DNA from: Trifolium pratense | Lineage: Eukaryota > Streptophyta > Magnoliopsida > Fabales > Fabaceae | Assembly: GCF_020283565.1 (NCBI RefSeq) | Contig: NC_060059.1 | Span: forward strand, 17,478,933-17,542,932 | Reading direction: 5' to 3' | Length of the DNA stretch: 64,000 nt | In this document: piece by piece, positions 46,925-58,800 of the stretch | How the letters are laid out: the number at the start of each line of letters is the position of its first letter | Position numbering within the stretch: the first letter of the stretch is position 1 | Translations under genes and position numbers: made by a program | The notes under the pieces: model-generated | Told to the model about the DNA's origin: nothing | Databases searched by the model: none | Seen by the model: the letters and a program-made list of their open reading frames with translations, nothing else

Positions 46925-47325
46925 TGAATTTTTCGCATCTCCTGAATATACTCGGTCACCTCCTGAAATTATCAAACCAACCCTCTCGTTTTTTAGGATG
47001 CGAGCACTTTTCGCACTCTAAGAAGCGAGTGTCAATTTTTTAGCTCAAATTCACCCTCTAGAATGAAAAAAAAAACATGAAAAAAGGAGTTCGCATTCTA
47101 GAAAGCGAACTCAGCTGCAGTTTGCTATCTAGGAAGCGAATTCAGCTGCAGTTTGCATTCTAGAAAGCGAACTCAGCTGCAGTTCGCATTCTAGAAAGCG
47201 AACTTCTTCCCCCTATTTTTCTATTTACACACTCATTTTCTAAGTAGCGAGAGGAGTAAAATGAGGTTTTCAGGGGATGATCATGACTGTCAGGGGCGCC
47301 AGAAGTAACTTTCCCAAAATTTTTT
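46925..47325. mobile_element. Putative MITE carrying a 31-bp minisatellite
   Basis: The left part (ctcctgaatatactcggtca, cctcctgaaa) is an imperfect inverted match of the right part (ttttcaggggatgatcatga, ctgtcaggggc). The interior has several gcgag/ctcgc pairs and a tandem array at 47090-47203. Ends are approximate and no duplication could be confirmed. Confidence 0.45.
47090..47203. repeat. 31-bp tandem repeat with palindromic core
   Basis: Units start at 47090, 47121, 47152 and 47183: three full copies and a 21-base partial. Each has a near-palindrome of the type ttcgcattctagaaagcgaa followed by a cagctgcag-type segment. Copies 1 and 3 differ by one base. Confidence 0.9.
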
Positions 47326-47369
47326 CTAAATGAAGTTTTTGTTGTTTATAGTGGGATCATCACCCTTGA

Positions 47370-48510
47370 CCATGGGCGGACCTGTTCAAGGCTTGGTGTG
47401 GCTATAGCCACACCAGCCTAACCCAAATTTTTCTAAAAATAAAAAATAAAAATTTTATAAATAATTTGAAGTCATTTTGTATACATATTCATATAAATAT
47501 TAATGTAAATATTAGTTTAGAGTTTATTATTGATAACTGTAAGTATCTCGTATACATATTAGTTTAATTTTTAGTGCAAATATTAGTTTATAGACTATTG
47601 TTGATGATTTCAAGTTTTTGGTTATACATGAAGTATTATTTTTAGTTATATATTTTAATTTTGGCTTAACTGCATATTTAGTCGCTTATGTTTATTTTAG
47701 GTTTCAATTTGGTCCCTTATGTTTAACAAATTTCAAGTTGATCCCTTATGTTATTGATCTCAACATAAGTTGGTCATTTTCGTTAAATTTTGAGTTAAGT
47801 TTTTCAAACTTTTTGTTAAATTTTGAGTTAATTTCTTCTAAAATTTCACATAGTATTCTCCTAAGTGGTTCATGTACGCAAATTCATTAGATATATCGAC
47901 AATTTAAACAAAAATTTGACGAAAATGACCAAATTGAAACTTTTTAAAGATAGGGGACCAAATTGAAATATAAAATAAACATAAGGGACCAAATATGTAA
48001 TTAAGCCTTTACTTTTATAAAAATCAACTTTGAGTTTTTTGTCAAAAAATAGTGGACAACTAATTGAATTTATAGGATTTGGTAAAATTAGCAATTGAAC
48101 TAGCATATAAATATAATATGACATAAAAAAATGTTTAATATATTTAATTTTTTCAAGTAAGATAATACGGGTAAAATTGGAATAAAAATTAATAAGTTAT
48201 AAGCTTATTGAGTTAAACAAGTGATATACATGATTTAACATATATTCAATAAATTATAGTTTTTTCTTGTCTTTTTTTCGAATATAAATTTTGTGGTTTT
48301 TAGATATAGTTTATATTGGTTTCTTTTTTTGAATAAATAGTTTTTAGTTTATTGTTCCTTTTTTGGATATACATATTGTATTAGTAGTAATTTCACATAT
48401 TATTTATTGTTTAACTAAATTATTATCAAGATGAAAAAAAATTGTAATGTCTAAATTTTTTTAGCCCCACTAAAAATTTGTGGCTGGGCCCACCCTGCCC
48501 TACTAAAAAA
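47370..48510. mobile_element. Possible larger repeat interrupted by a MITE
   Basis: The left side has gggcggacctgttcaaggct and tggctatagccacacc. The right side ends with agccccactaaaaatttgtg and gctgggcccaccctgccc. Such 'gcc..acc / ggt..ggc' borders resemble dispersed plant elements, but the inverted match is poor and the limits are guesses. A Mutator-type MITE is nested inside at 47663-48007. Confidence 0.3.
47663..48007. mobile_element. Mutator-type MITE, GGTCCCTTATG family
   Basis: A 345-bp palindrome: left end ggcttaactgcatatttagt, right end read in reverse ggcttaattacatatttggt, both followed by cttatgtttatttta and ttcaatttggtccc. The flanking 9-mers TTTAATTTT and TTTACTTTT differ by one base. 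Confidence 0.7.
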
Positions 48511-48712
48511 CAAAACGCTATTATTAAGTGTATTTTGTACTCTATATATGATATATGTACACATAGTCATAGCTTGCACACCTGTCTTTAATTATAATAG
48601 AAGCAAAACATGCACACATATGAGTGTACAACGATTCTTATTCTTAGCTAAAATGAATAAATTATTTGTACCACACACTACTTTCTAGTTGAAAGAGAGA
48701 AATTGAGAAATA

Positions 48713-51700
48713 ATGGAGAGAAGAAGAGAGTGTCATCCTCTATTGAGAGGTGGAAAAAGAAGAAGAAATAGTAGAGGAAAATATAATACACATGATTTTT
48801 CTTTAACTCAGATGGAATCACTTGCAAGCATATGTGAAGCTATTTTGCCTCCTATTGAGTCAGAATTTTTGGAGACAAAAGGAATTCAACCAACAAGCAA
48901 AGCTATGAAGTTCTTCTGGAAAGTTTCTGGCTCTGATTTGTCTATCCCTAATCAGGTATACACTACTCTTTATTATAGTGTCACAATTAACATGTATATT
49001 TAATTATTGTTTTATTTATTAATTTATTGGTTTTTGCTTGATTTAATCAAAGATAATCAAGCCATTGATTATTTTGAAGAGTATAGAATGTTTTTTTTTA
49101 GCAAATGAGATGCAGACAGACAGTACAACTGCGACATCCTAAATATATAAAAAGAAACAAGTACAAAAAGAGAAAGGGGACACCAACTTTTTTGTTGGAG
49201 AATGTTTTGGTCTAGAATAAAGATTACTCAATTATAATTTAAGCAAATAATATTTCAAGTTCTAGTATATTTGATAGAGTTGGAGGATGAGATCCTCAAC
49301 AAGTTTGAAAAATCATGTCTTAAGGCTCATAATTTAGGAAATGATGTTCATCCAGGGAAGAAGATGGAATGTTGCCATCATATGAACAGTGTGTTATCTT
49401 TTAGGTGGGGACAATAGAAATGATATAAAAAGTGTTAATTTAGCGTGATATCGGTGCATTCTAGTCATTAGGCTACTTTATAGAAAGAAAACGGACCAGG
49501 TCATTTGGTTTTTAAATCAACGGTTAAACAAGTTGGAAAATACTATTCAAACACAATTCTCTAATAAAAATACAATAAATACACTTTTTTTTAATTTATT
49601 TTTAATATTATTTGTCTGCATAGATTCCGACATTCCGTGCTGTGAGTGGAGAGAGAAGATGTCGTATTTTTATCCCGTAAGTTGATGTAGATATAACACA
49701 CCTCAAACAAGTTACTCCATCCGGCCTTAATTACAAGAAAAAAGCATCAAATCAAATTGGCCACAAATATAAGCAAAAATGAACGAATTCAACTCTATTA
49801 AATATATTTTTCCCAAAAGTACCCCTACACGTGCATTTATTTATTTGTAGACTACCTACAACGAGCATGCTGATAACACCTAGTTTCAAGAGAGTTAATT
49901 GGATAGGGATGAGCATGCTGACATAAAGTAGTGATAGTGCCATATTTGTAGAGTTGTCAAAACGGGCGGTCCATTTGGGTCGGCCCGATTGGGCTTCGGG
50001 CTTTATTGGGTCGGGCTAAAAAGTCCGGATAAAAAACGAGATATAGAAATTAGTGACCGATCCCCGCCTGGTACGGGTTGTCGGGCTTTCGGGCCGCCCG
50101 GATATATATATATTTTTTTACTTTTACTTTTAGTGTTCATGAATCACACTCAACATTATAAATAACTAAAAAACTACTTATGAGTTTCTCGTGCACCCTA
50201 TTTTTACTCATCCCCTACCCAACAGTTTATCGCGCGCCTTATTGTTACTCATCCGCTACTTAAGAGTATGTCGTGCGTCCTATTTTTACTCATCTTCTAC
50301 CTACGAGTTTCTCGCCCGCTCTATATTTACTCATCCGCTACCTACTAGTTTCTCGCGCGCCCTATTTTTACTCATCCGCTACTTAAGTAGTAAAAATGAT
50401 AAATTTGAGACAAAAAATACCGTCCGCTACTTAAGTAGCGAATGATATTTGAGACACTCGTAGAGCGCAAAAAAAACTCTTATAATACAAACTAAGTTCA
50501 AATCATCCAAAACAAGTTACTTATAATATTTATTTTGAAAAAATTATTATAATTTATTCGGGCTTGCGGGCCGCCCGTGGCGCATTTGGGATAGCCCATA
50601 TTTTAAACGGAATTTATCGAGACGGGTTAAAAAGCCCGGCAACAATTTGGGCTAGGATTTTCAAAGCCCAAGCCCGGAAAAAATCGGGCTTTGCAGGCCA
50701 GTCGATTCGGGCTAGCCCATTTTGACAGCTCAATTCATTTGTACAACTACCTACGGTATATTCATTTATTCTTATTAAAGAGGGTATTTTAGGAATTCTT
50801 AATAAATTTCACACAAAATCAAGATAAAAAGATGTCTTCTTAATAAGTGTGCAAATGAGAAAATTTGCTTACAAAAGAGGCCGGAGGGAGTATTACTTAA
50901 GTTCGTCTCTAAATAAGAACTCGATCTTTCAAATTTCTAAGTGTATTAATTATTTCTTTACTAACATCACTAATTAAAATGCATATTTTTTTTACAATTT
51001 GTCTCACATTTTATATGCAAGGACCGATTTGAATCCTAGACACTGGATTGTTTTTTGGTTGAACCTAGACACTCAATTTATTCGGTTGAAGAGTAAAATT
51101 TTTAGCTATTAAGACAAAAATAATTGAATTTGTCTCGCAGTTTTTCCAGCATGATCCATTTGACCTTAACACCCAACCAAAATGTGACAATAAATGCTCA
51201 TCAAATTTATGTTTGGGTCAAGATAACAAGTTCCGTAGCTTATTTCTCGTTTACATCAAAATCTGTAAAGATAAGATAGATATATTAAACTCAAGTTGCT
51301 AATAAGTTTTTTTAGTATAAGTTATTGGAAAAAAATTCGGATTCAATTCTTGATAAAAATAGTTTTTGATCAGATTTTTCTAACACCACAACTGAATTTT
51401 AAATTATCGGTACCTCCATCCTGTAAAAATCAAAGGGCTAATACTAAAATAAATAAATAAAAGAATCTCTAAAGATAATGGGCCATGCTAAAGTCTCTCC
51501 CGAGATGATAGTTATGGAAATAAAACTGGAAATAAAATATAAAATTTTGAATAGAAAATATTGTATTTTAAAATTATATTTATTATTTTTATTTTCTTAA
51601 CTATTGTCCCAAAGGTACTTATTACTCCCTCCGTCTCAAATTTTTAGTTTTTTTAGTTTTTTAATTTTGTCCCAAAACTTTAGCCCTTTTAAGTAATCAA

Positions 51701-54700
51701 TGCACATTTAGTGATATTTTACAATTTGTACCCTTACAAAAATTAAAGCATTAATTAAATATATTTTCTCTTTCTTAATAAAGTAGGATAAAAATGACTT
51801 TACTTATCATTTCTTAATCTCCGTACAAAACTTCAAAAAGACTAAAATTTTGGGACGGAGGGAGTAGCATTTCTAAAAAATTTTCTTAGAAAATATAATT
51901 CAAACACTTATCAACTACTGGTACTTATATTACAAACTTGTGAATCCAACTTTATCAAGATATTGATAAAGTTATAAGAAGTGATACTACTAAAGATATT
52001 GAGTTTAAACAATTTTTTTTTCTCGGGTCTTTTTAATAAGTGACAATTTATCTTTATATATTTATTGAATAATTATGTATTTAGTTTAAATATTATAGAT
52101 TAAATACATTAATTATTCAACGAATTTATAGACCCGATATATTAATTATTCGATGAATTTTTAAATTAAATATGAATTATCTCTAATAAAAAATCAAAGT
52201 AGTTAAAAGAATATATACTAATACTATACTAAAGATGGCAATTAGTTATTGTTAAAATTGTTGTATACATTTTGTCCCCGTGAGTTTATCTCAGCTAGTA
52301 AAGACATCGCACTATATTTGTGCAAGAGCCGGGTTCGAATCCGAGACACTTCACTTATTCACTTTTAAGGTGAATTTTCTAGCCATTAGACTACTTGACA
52401 AAAAATAAATAAATTATTGTATACATTTTTCTTTAAGAACAACAAAACGGTAGTATATATCAATTATCAAACTAGTAGGGTGAATTTACACCCGAGAGGT
52501 TTTTGATTTTATTTATTTGTAACACTTTTATTTCTAAAAGGCCTCACAAATAAAAGTTACTTTAAGCCTCTATACATGTTGGGCTGCCCCTGTGTAAACA
52601 TATACATGTCCTACTTACCAATGTGCAAAGAAATAACTCTTGAAATTTTAAAATAATTTTTTTTCCACATTTTGTCTTTGGATAAAATCAGTGAAAAAAA
52701 TATCTATCAGCTTGCATATATGGTTTTGATATTCTCTTTTAGAAATGTATAAAATACTTTATTTCTAATAAATTAATCTAAAAATGTGCATAGGTTGCAG
52801 AGATACTAGTTGAAAGAGCACTGCCAGAAGCATTTATATTCCTAAGAGTGATTCTATGGATGCTATCAACAAGGTTGGGAACTTTGTTGCTGTGTGGATC
52901 TCTCTGTCTCACTAATAAATGGACTTTCATCAATAACTTCTCAAATATTTCTTTGGAAAATAGAGAAAAAGTTATTCAGAAATGGTTGAAGCATAGGTTC
53001 TTCACACCTATTAGGCTTATATTTATTTACATCAAAGTCCTTTGCCTCATGGTTTTCTTTTCTCAGGTACTGCCACATTCTTCATTCACAATCTTAGTAA
53101 TATTTTCGAGGCAAAACTGCACTAGAGGTTCTCTAACTTAATTTATAGTTTCAAACTCCTTTATCTGTTTTTTGAGATTAAAATGGTAATTTACAATTTT
53201 TAAACGACAATAACGTTGATACTTCCAATTTTCTGTCCAAAACCGTGAAAAAGGTGTCTACTGACTCACATGCTATGTCAGCATAGGTGACATAACATGC
53301 TGACGTTGCATGCGAGCCACTTGCCATGTGTGCGTTGACTTGATCAAAATCAGTGAGGGTCATCCTTTTGCAAAAGAGGCTATCTATTATGAAAGATAAA
53401 GGGCCAAAATCACAAGTTTGTGAAAGTTAGGGGGCCAAAAGTGCAATTTAGCCTATTTTTTTTATGTGTTTTCTTAATTGTGTTTGTGATGGAATATTCA
53501 CTTTACTTATGCAGTGTGATGAGAATGGTGAAAACCAAGCATGGGAAGCCATTGGTTATCATGTTGACAATGATGATGAGAACACAAGCAATATTCACAA
53601 AGAGAGGCCACTTGAAAAGGGAATAGTGGAAGCTATAAATGAGGATGATTTGAGTTTGCCACAATCCCTTTCTAATAAAGGTCTTGAAATTGATATAGAT
53701 GGTAAAAACAACATCCTTAAAGTGAAATGTGATGTGGTAATTGTCGGTTCCGGTTGTGGTGGAGGAGTTGCGGCCGGTGTTCTAGCAAGTTCAGGCCTTA
53801 AAGTACTTGTTCTTGAGAAAGGTAACTATTTTACTCCAAAGGATTATTCTTCTCTAGAAGGTCCTTCTATGAATGAGCTTTTTGAATTAGGAGGAACTTT
53901 GTCGTCAAAGGATGGAAATATGGCTATTCTAGCAGGTTCAACAGTTGGTGGTGGTTCTGCTGTTAATTGGTCAGCATCGATTAAAACACCAGATTATGTG
54001 CTCGAGGATTGGTCAGAGAATCATAATCTACCACTCTTTTCAGGCAATGAATATCTTTCGGCTATGGACACGGTGTGTAAAAGGATTGGCGTAACTGATA
54101 AGTGTGTGGCGGAAGGACTACAGAATCAAGTTCTCAGAAAAGGTTGTAATAAACTCGGTCTTCAAGTCGATTATGTGCCGAGAAATTCATCGCAACATCA
54201 TTACTGTGGTTCTTGTAATTATGGTTGTCGAAAAGGAGATAAGCAAGGGACCGATGTTACATGGCTTGTCGATGCTGTTGATCATGGTGCTGTAATACTA
54301 ACAAAATGCAAAGCTGAAAAGTTTATTTTGGTGAATAATAAGAAAGGGAGTGTGAGAAGAAAGAAATGTTTAGGAGTTATGGCAAATGTTTTAACAGAAA
54401 ACATTACATGGAGAATTCAAGTTGAGGCAAAAGCAACTATCTCATCATGTGGAGCACTTTCCACGCCGCCTTTAATGATCGCGAGTGGACTAAAGAATAA
54501 GAACATCGGCCGACACCTTCATCTTCATCCGGTGTTATTGGCGTGGGGACATTTTCCGGACTCGATGTATGATCTCAAAGGGAAAACCTACGAGGGAGGA
54601 ATAATAACTTCTCTGCACAAAGTGTTATCAGAAGAAGACTCCAAAGTAAAAGCTATAATTGAAACTCCAGCATTAGGACCAGGAAGTTTTGCTATCTTGT

Positions 54701-55254
54701 TTCCTTGGGTATCAGGATTCAACTTCAAAGAAAGTATGTTAAGATATTCGAGAACAGTTCATTTGATCACAATTATTCAAGACAAAGGCTGTGGAGAGGT
54801 TAGGAGTGAGGGTAGGATAAAATACGAGCTAGACGGATATGACAAAGAGAACATGAAGCACGGACTGCAGCGGGCGCTGAGGATTCTAATAGCGGCTGGA
54901 GCTGTTGAAGTAGGTACTCACCGAAGTGACGGACAGAGAATTGTTTGTAGTGGAACTAATGAAAAAGAATTGAATATGTTCGTTGAATCGGTATATGCAA
55001 CAGGAGGGCCAATGTCACATGAAGAAGTTTGGAGTTTGTATTCGACTGCTCACCAGATGGGGAGTTGTAGAATAGGGATGACTGAAAAGGAAGGTGCGGT
55101 TGATGAAAATGGACAGAGTTGGGAAGCTGAAGGACTATTTGTGTGTGATGCAAGTTTGCTTCCAACTGCAATTGGTGTCAACCCTATGGTAACTATTCAG
55201 TCTATTGCATATTGTGTTGCCAAGAGAATTGCAGTAATTTTGAAGATGGAATAG
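48713..55254 (+). CDS. Long-chain fatty alcohol oxidase (FAO, GMC oxidoreductase)
   Basis: Three coding exons: 48713-48955, 52794-53066, 53515-55254; 751 residues, the usual plant FAO length. FAO oxidises long-chain fatty alcohols to aldehydes with FAD and oxygen and is membrane-bound. The N-terminal part has [14 protein letters not shown]; exon 2 encodes two hydrophobic spans ([20 protein letters not shown], and [18 protein letters not shown]). The dinucleotide-binding motif [20 protein letters not shown] is at about residues 245-264, followed by VLEKG. Further GMC features are [43 protein letters not shown] and the C-terminal [20 protein letters not shown]. Intron 1 is 3.8 kb and full of transposons, while the exons are intact. 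The ATG is the first in its exon, followed by a Arg-rich stretch. Confidence 0.94.
49951..50736. mobile_element. GC-rich nested element (hAT-like ends)
   Basis: Ends gagttgtcaaaacgggc and (reverse) gagctgtcaaaatgggc are inverted repeats, the second being four bases inside the inferred boundary. Both are followed by many ggcccga/tcgggct motifs. ATTTGTA flanks the element at 49944-49950 and 50737-50743. A 41-bp tandem array is inside. The TGTCAAAA end recalls hAT MITEs, which make 8-bp duplications; the classification is tentative. Confidence 0.55.
50182..50386. repeat. Five-unit 41-bp tandem repeat
   Basis: Units begin at 50182, 50223, 50264, 50305 and 50346, exactly 41 bases apart, with the pattern agtttctcgcgcgccctatt followed by tttactcatccgctacttaa. 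A further ccgctacttaagtagcg palindrome follows at about 50422. The motif is shared with the MITE at 31886-32028. Confidence 0.9.
51625..51864. mobile_element. Stowaway MITE
   Basis: A 240-bp element with classic ends: ctccctccgtctcaaa on the left and tttgggacggagggag on the right. TA flanks both sides (51623-51624 and 51865-51866). It lies in FAO intron 1. Confidence 0.9.
52274..52416 (+). mobile_element. tRNA-derived SINE with 13-bp duplication
   Basis: The head has gtttatctcagctagtaaag (A box) and gggttcgaatccg (B box); the 3' part ends gactacttgac plus an A-rich tail. TTGTATACATTTT lies on both sides (52261-52273 and 52417-52429). It lies about 380 bases upstream of FAO exon 2. Confidence 0.8.
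53110..53453. mobile_element. Mutator-type MITE in FAO intron 2
   Basis: The left end ggcaaaactgcactagaggt and right end (reverse) ggctaaattgcacttttggc are inverted repeats. The interior has tttatctg/gataaagggcc motifs like the GGTCCTTTAT family. The flanks tattttcga and tattttttt agree at six of nine positions, so the duplication is decayed or doubtful. Confidence 0.55.
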
Positions 55255-55868
55255 CGTATATCTCGCCAATGATTTTGATCGGTGCAAAAAATATCTTTTC
55301 ATTTAATATTTGCATACATTGTTTGGAACTTTGAATTATAAAGCAGTTCATGCAGTGAATAAGTGATTAGCAACATTATGGTGAAGTTGGTTATCTTTAA
55401 TTGTTTGAGTTGTTCTACGCTTTTATGTGGACGCACTGGGTTAGGTTTATGCCCCCCAGTTTTTGTATATATATATATTATATTTAATATAAAAGGTGAT
55501 ATAGATAAAGGATGGGGGTGAAGCCTGCTTTGTCCCCTGATGTCTAGATGCTCTTCGCTTATCGGAAAAATTGTTTTGAAGAACTGAGTTACATTTTGTC
55601 TTTAGTACTCATTCAACTAGTTAAATTGATACTTATTTCTTGTTGATTACATTTTATAATAGGTTACATAGAATCAAGCTACTAATTTCTGAAATCAGTT
55701 TAATAAAAGAGAAATAGACAATAAACAAAAGGAAAGACAACGAAATCTCTTTTCTCCTTTTTGTTCGATATAAAACAGGAAATCCAAAATTTTGAGTGTT
55801 GATTCACAGGAGAAATGCCATTGAAGATGCATCTTTTGCATTGCAAGACATTTGACAAAAATGACTTT
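55255..55868. other. Convergent FAO/PHO1 spacer
   Basis: The 614 bases contain only the 3' untranslated regions of two convergent genes. I see no gene or repeat. Confidence 0.6.
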
Positions 55869-58800
55869 TCAATAGTCGGAATCTGTCTCACGAAATGGTA
55901 ATGGAACTGTCTTCACTGCTCGGTAATGGCCAACGTTATTTAGATGCTCATTTTCCAACCTGTTCAAATAAAGTTCTTGAGTCATTCTATGATTTTGTTC
56001 ACTATTTAACAATTTTTATGGACTAATCTCTAAGAATCTAAAAGGTTTTTAAGATAAAAAATGTACCTGTAGAAATTCCAATGCCCTCGTCGAATAACTT
56101 CAAGTGCAGCCAACAAAAATTCTAGCAGTCGCGATTCAACATGTCCGACTTTGAAATGCATGATAGTCTCCACCCATGTCACTCTCAAAACAATGTTTAA
56201 GGCCTGCAATCCAATATCATTTTCTGATATTAACAAAAAACCTATGATTCGTTTTATGTTCATTCAAATCATAAAGAGATAGTGATAACTTACAATAGAC
56301 ATATAGTATATGCTTTTTTTCTTTAAAACCAAATCATCTCTAAGCCATGGATTTCTTGATTTAGGATTTAAAAATCCCCAATCCTTGATAAAATCCCAAT
56401 ACAATTGATAAGTTGTTGCCACCACAGAAGTGATTAAGACTATTGCAAACCATAGATTGTCATTTTGTCTGCTGTATGTTACTCTTGCTCCCGCTGCCAC
56501 CATCGCCGAAACATACTTTCCCATGTTAGCCAAATGGTTCATGTCGCTGTCATCAAACCACCGTCTCGCACACTAGTAACAAAATTCAATAAGCATGTGT
56601 ACTATTAGTCAATAACATAATAAAAAAAGGTTTAATTAGCAATGTAACATGTTCACAATCTTAGGCTTACTTGCATAGCACGCCAATAATATGGCATGAA
56701 TGAGATGATATAAGTTATTTCCATATATTGCCTTCCAGAATGACAGGAATCAGGGTGATGTGTTTTGAAAACTCTACCTAAAAGGTTACAGCTTGTAGTT
56801 TCCAAATGCCTTAGCAATGGAATCTGTATCCATAACATAAAATTTGTTGTTAATTAAGATGCATAATTAGTAGAGGCGTAAAATACAAAAATATAATCAA
56901 TCATGTACATAAGAAACGGTTGACTTTTTAGGTTTATTGAATAACTGATGTATCTCGTCTATATTATATAGACCAGATACACCAGTTATATAATGAATCT
57001 AAAAAGTGAGTTGTTTTTTATAAAAAAGGACCAGAGTGAGTATAATCACCTGGCTAGTTAGTTGGTCAGCCATAAAAAAGTCTACTAGCAGAACCTGTTA
57101 AAAAGACAAATTAAAATGAAATTAACAATGCTAAGTTCAGTTTTTCGACATGTGTGTTATTACAATGTATCCAATTGTGTTTAGGAGAAAATTGAGGTTG
57201 ATGTTTACCCTATAAAACGGAGAGCAGACAATGTTGCGAATGACACGGAGGAAGCAGTAACGGGTTGGACGATAAAAAATGTCGAATGGCCAAATGAGCA
57301 GACCTATGAAAGTCTGAAAATTGTAGTTCATAGTTAGCACAAAGGTGTCTAAAATATCGTTAAAAGTTAAATAGTCGATATTATGAATCAATTTTTTGAA
57401 TTTTTCGAGCAAGCTAAGCAAGCTTAATCGGTCAAAATATTCGATAGATTGGACTAACCATAAGTAAAATTGCAGGAAGTACATCAATTTTGGTAGGAGG
57501 AAAGCCAGCAGCCCTTAAAAGAAGGTGCACAACCATTGCTCCAACAACAGTTGTCATCAAAGTAGTGCATATCAAAAATGCATCTCTATGTTTAAGTGAT
57601 GTTCTTGGAGAGAATTCAAATATGAAATTGTAATTGATTCTTGTTCTTTTCCACATGTATAAGTTACATCCATACATAAACAAATGCAAGCTTAATAATG
57701 CAAATACACTGCACAAAATCACTCGTAACATTAGTACATTTACATTGATGTAGATATTTTTTGTCTATTATTAAGTGTGTTTAATTTTGTACCTGAAAAC
57801 AGGATAGACAATTTCCATATAAGCTGACTCATTATTAGGAGAGAATATAGAGCACAAATGAGCCAAAAATGCATATACACAAAACAAGGACACAAAACAA
57901 CCTGTAGACAACCCTGCAGAGACAGTAACAAGGAAATTAATTAATAAACATAGATCAAATATTAATATGTAAAGGAAATTCTATATTTTCAACAAAAACA
58001 AAATATTTACAATTTGACCCATTAGCTTAGTGGGGTCCAAACAATGCCCAAATTAATCAGTTGTTACTTGACGTTTTCTAACTATGTAGCACAGACATTT
58101 CAAACTCTAGAGTGTTAAACACCATACTCATGTGGTTACATTTCATTATGTTAATTTTCTAAATTATTATCGATGCTAGTGTGTCATTATTGTGTCTTGT
58201 ATCTGTGTTAGTGTTGGTGCTTCATATAGTTGTCTAGTGTGCACCAAAATTTTACCTGGCCAAGCACAATTTCTCGAATTAGGCGTGTCTCAATATCAGA
58301 CATGCGTCAATGTCGGACAACGACACAACACATATGATACCAATAAATTATGTCATTGTCTTAAATTATTCCAGTATTAGCGCATCAGTGTCTATGTCAT
58401 GTCTAGTGTTTGTGTGAGTGCTTCATTGTACATTAGTGTTCAGCTCATTACTCAAATATATTATATATTGTATTGCATTAGTGTTGCCATTAAATTATGC
58501 ATAAAGTAAATACCAGTGTTGGTGAATCTAAAGTGGTCCATAATTAAGGGTAGACAAAGATAGAAGCATTATATTACGTACCGACAAGAAAGGTGGTCAT
58601 ATGAGAATCTTTATGTTGTTTTGGTCTTAAAAACTTCATTGCCTTTTTTCTGTCATTGTTGGCAAAGTGCTTTGTGAATATGGACTCCACTTCGTCCATT
58701 AGTCTAACAACCTTATGATGATATATAGTAACATATTATTAGAATACCATATAATATAACCCATTATGCACATTATTAATAATTTGTGAAACACCAAAAT

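Larger units (their letters stand above)
49715..50890. mobile_element. Stowaway-like MITE split by a nested element
   Basis: The left end ctccatccggccttaattac and right end (reverse) ctccctccggcctcttttgt are complementary terminal repeats, with TA at 49713-49714 and 50891-50892. The middle, 49951-50736, is a different GC-rich element inserted later. Confidence 0.7.
48956..52793 (+). other. Oversized first intron of the FAO gene
   Basis: A 3838-base GT-AG intron. It contains a nested Stowaway/other element (49715-50890), a complete Stowaway (51625-51864) and a SINE (52274-52416). Possible SINE debris lies near 49430-49480 and 51010-51110. No coding sequence is supported within it. Confidence 0.8.

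Noticed and set aside
47090..47203. CRISPR-like array
   Set aside because: Units are contiguous tandem copies without unique spacers, in a plant nuclear setting.
52290..52345. Possible tRNA gene
   Set aside because: Same reasoning: B box present, but it lies inside a SINE with target duplications.
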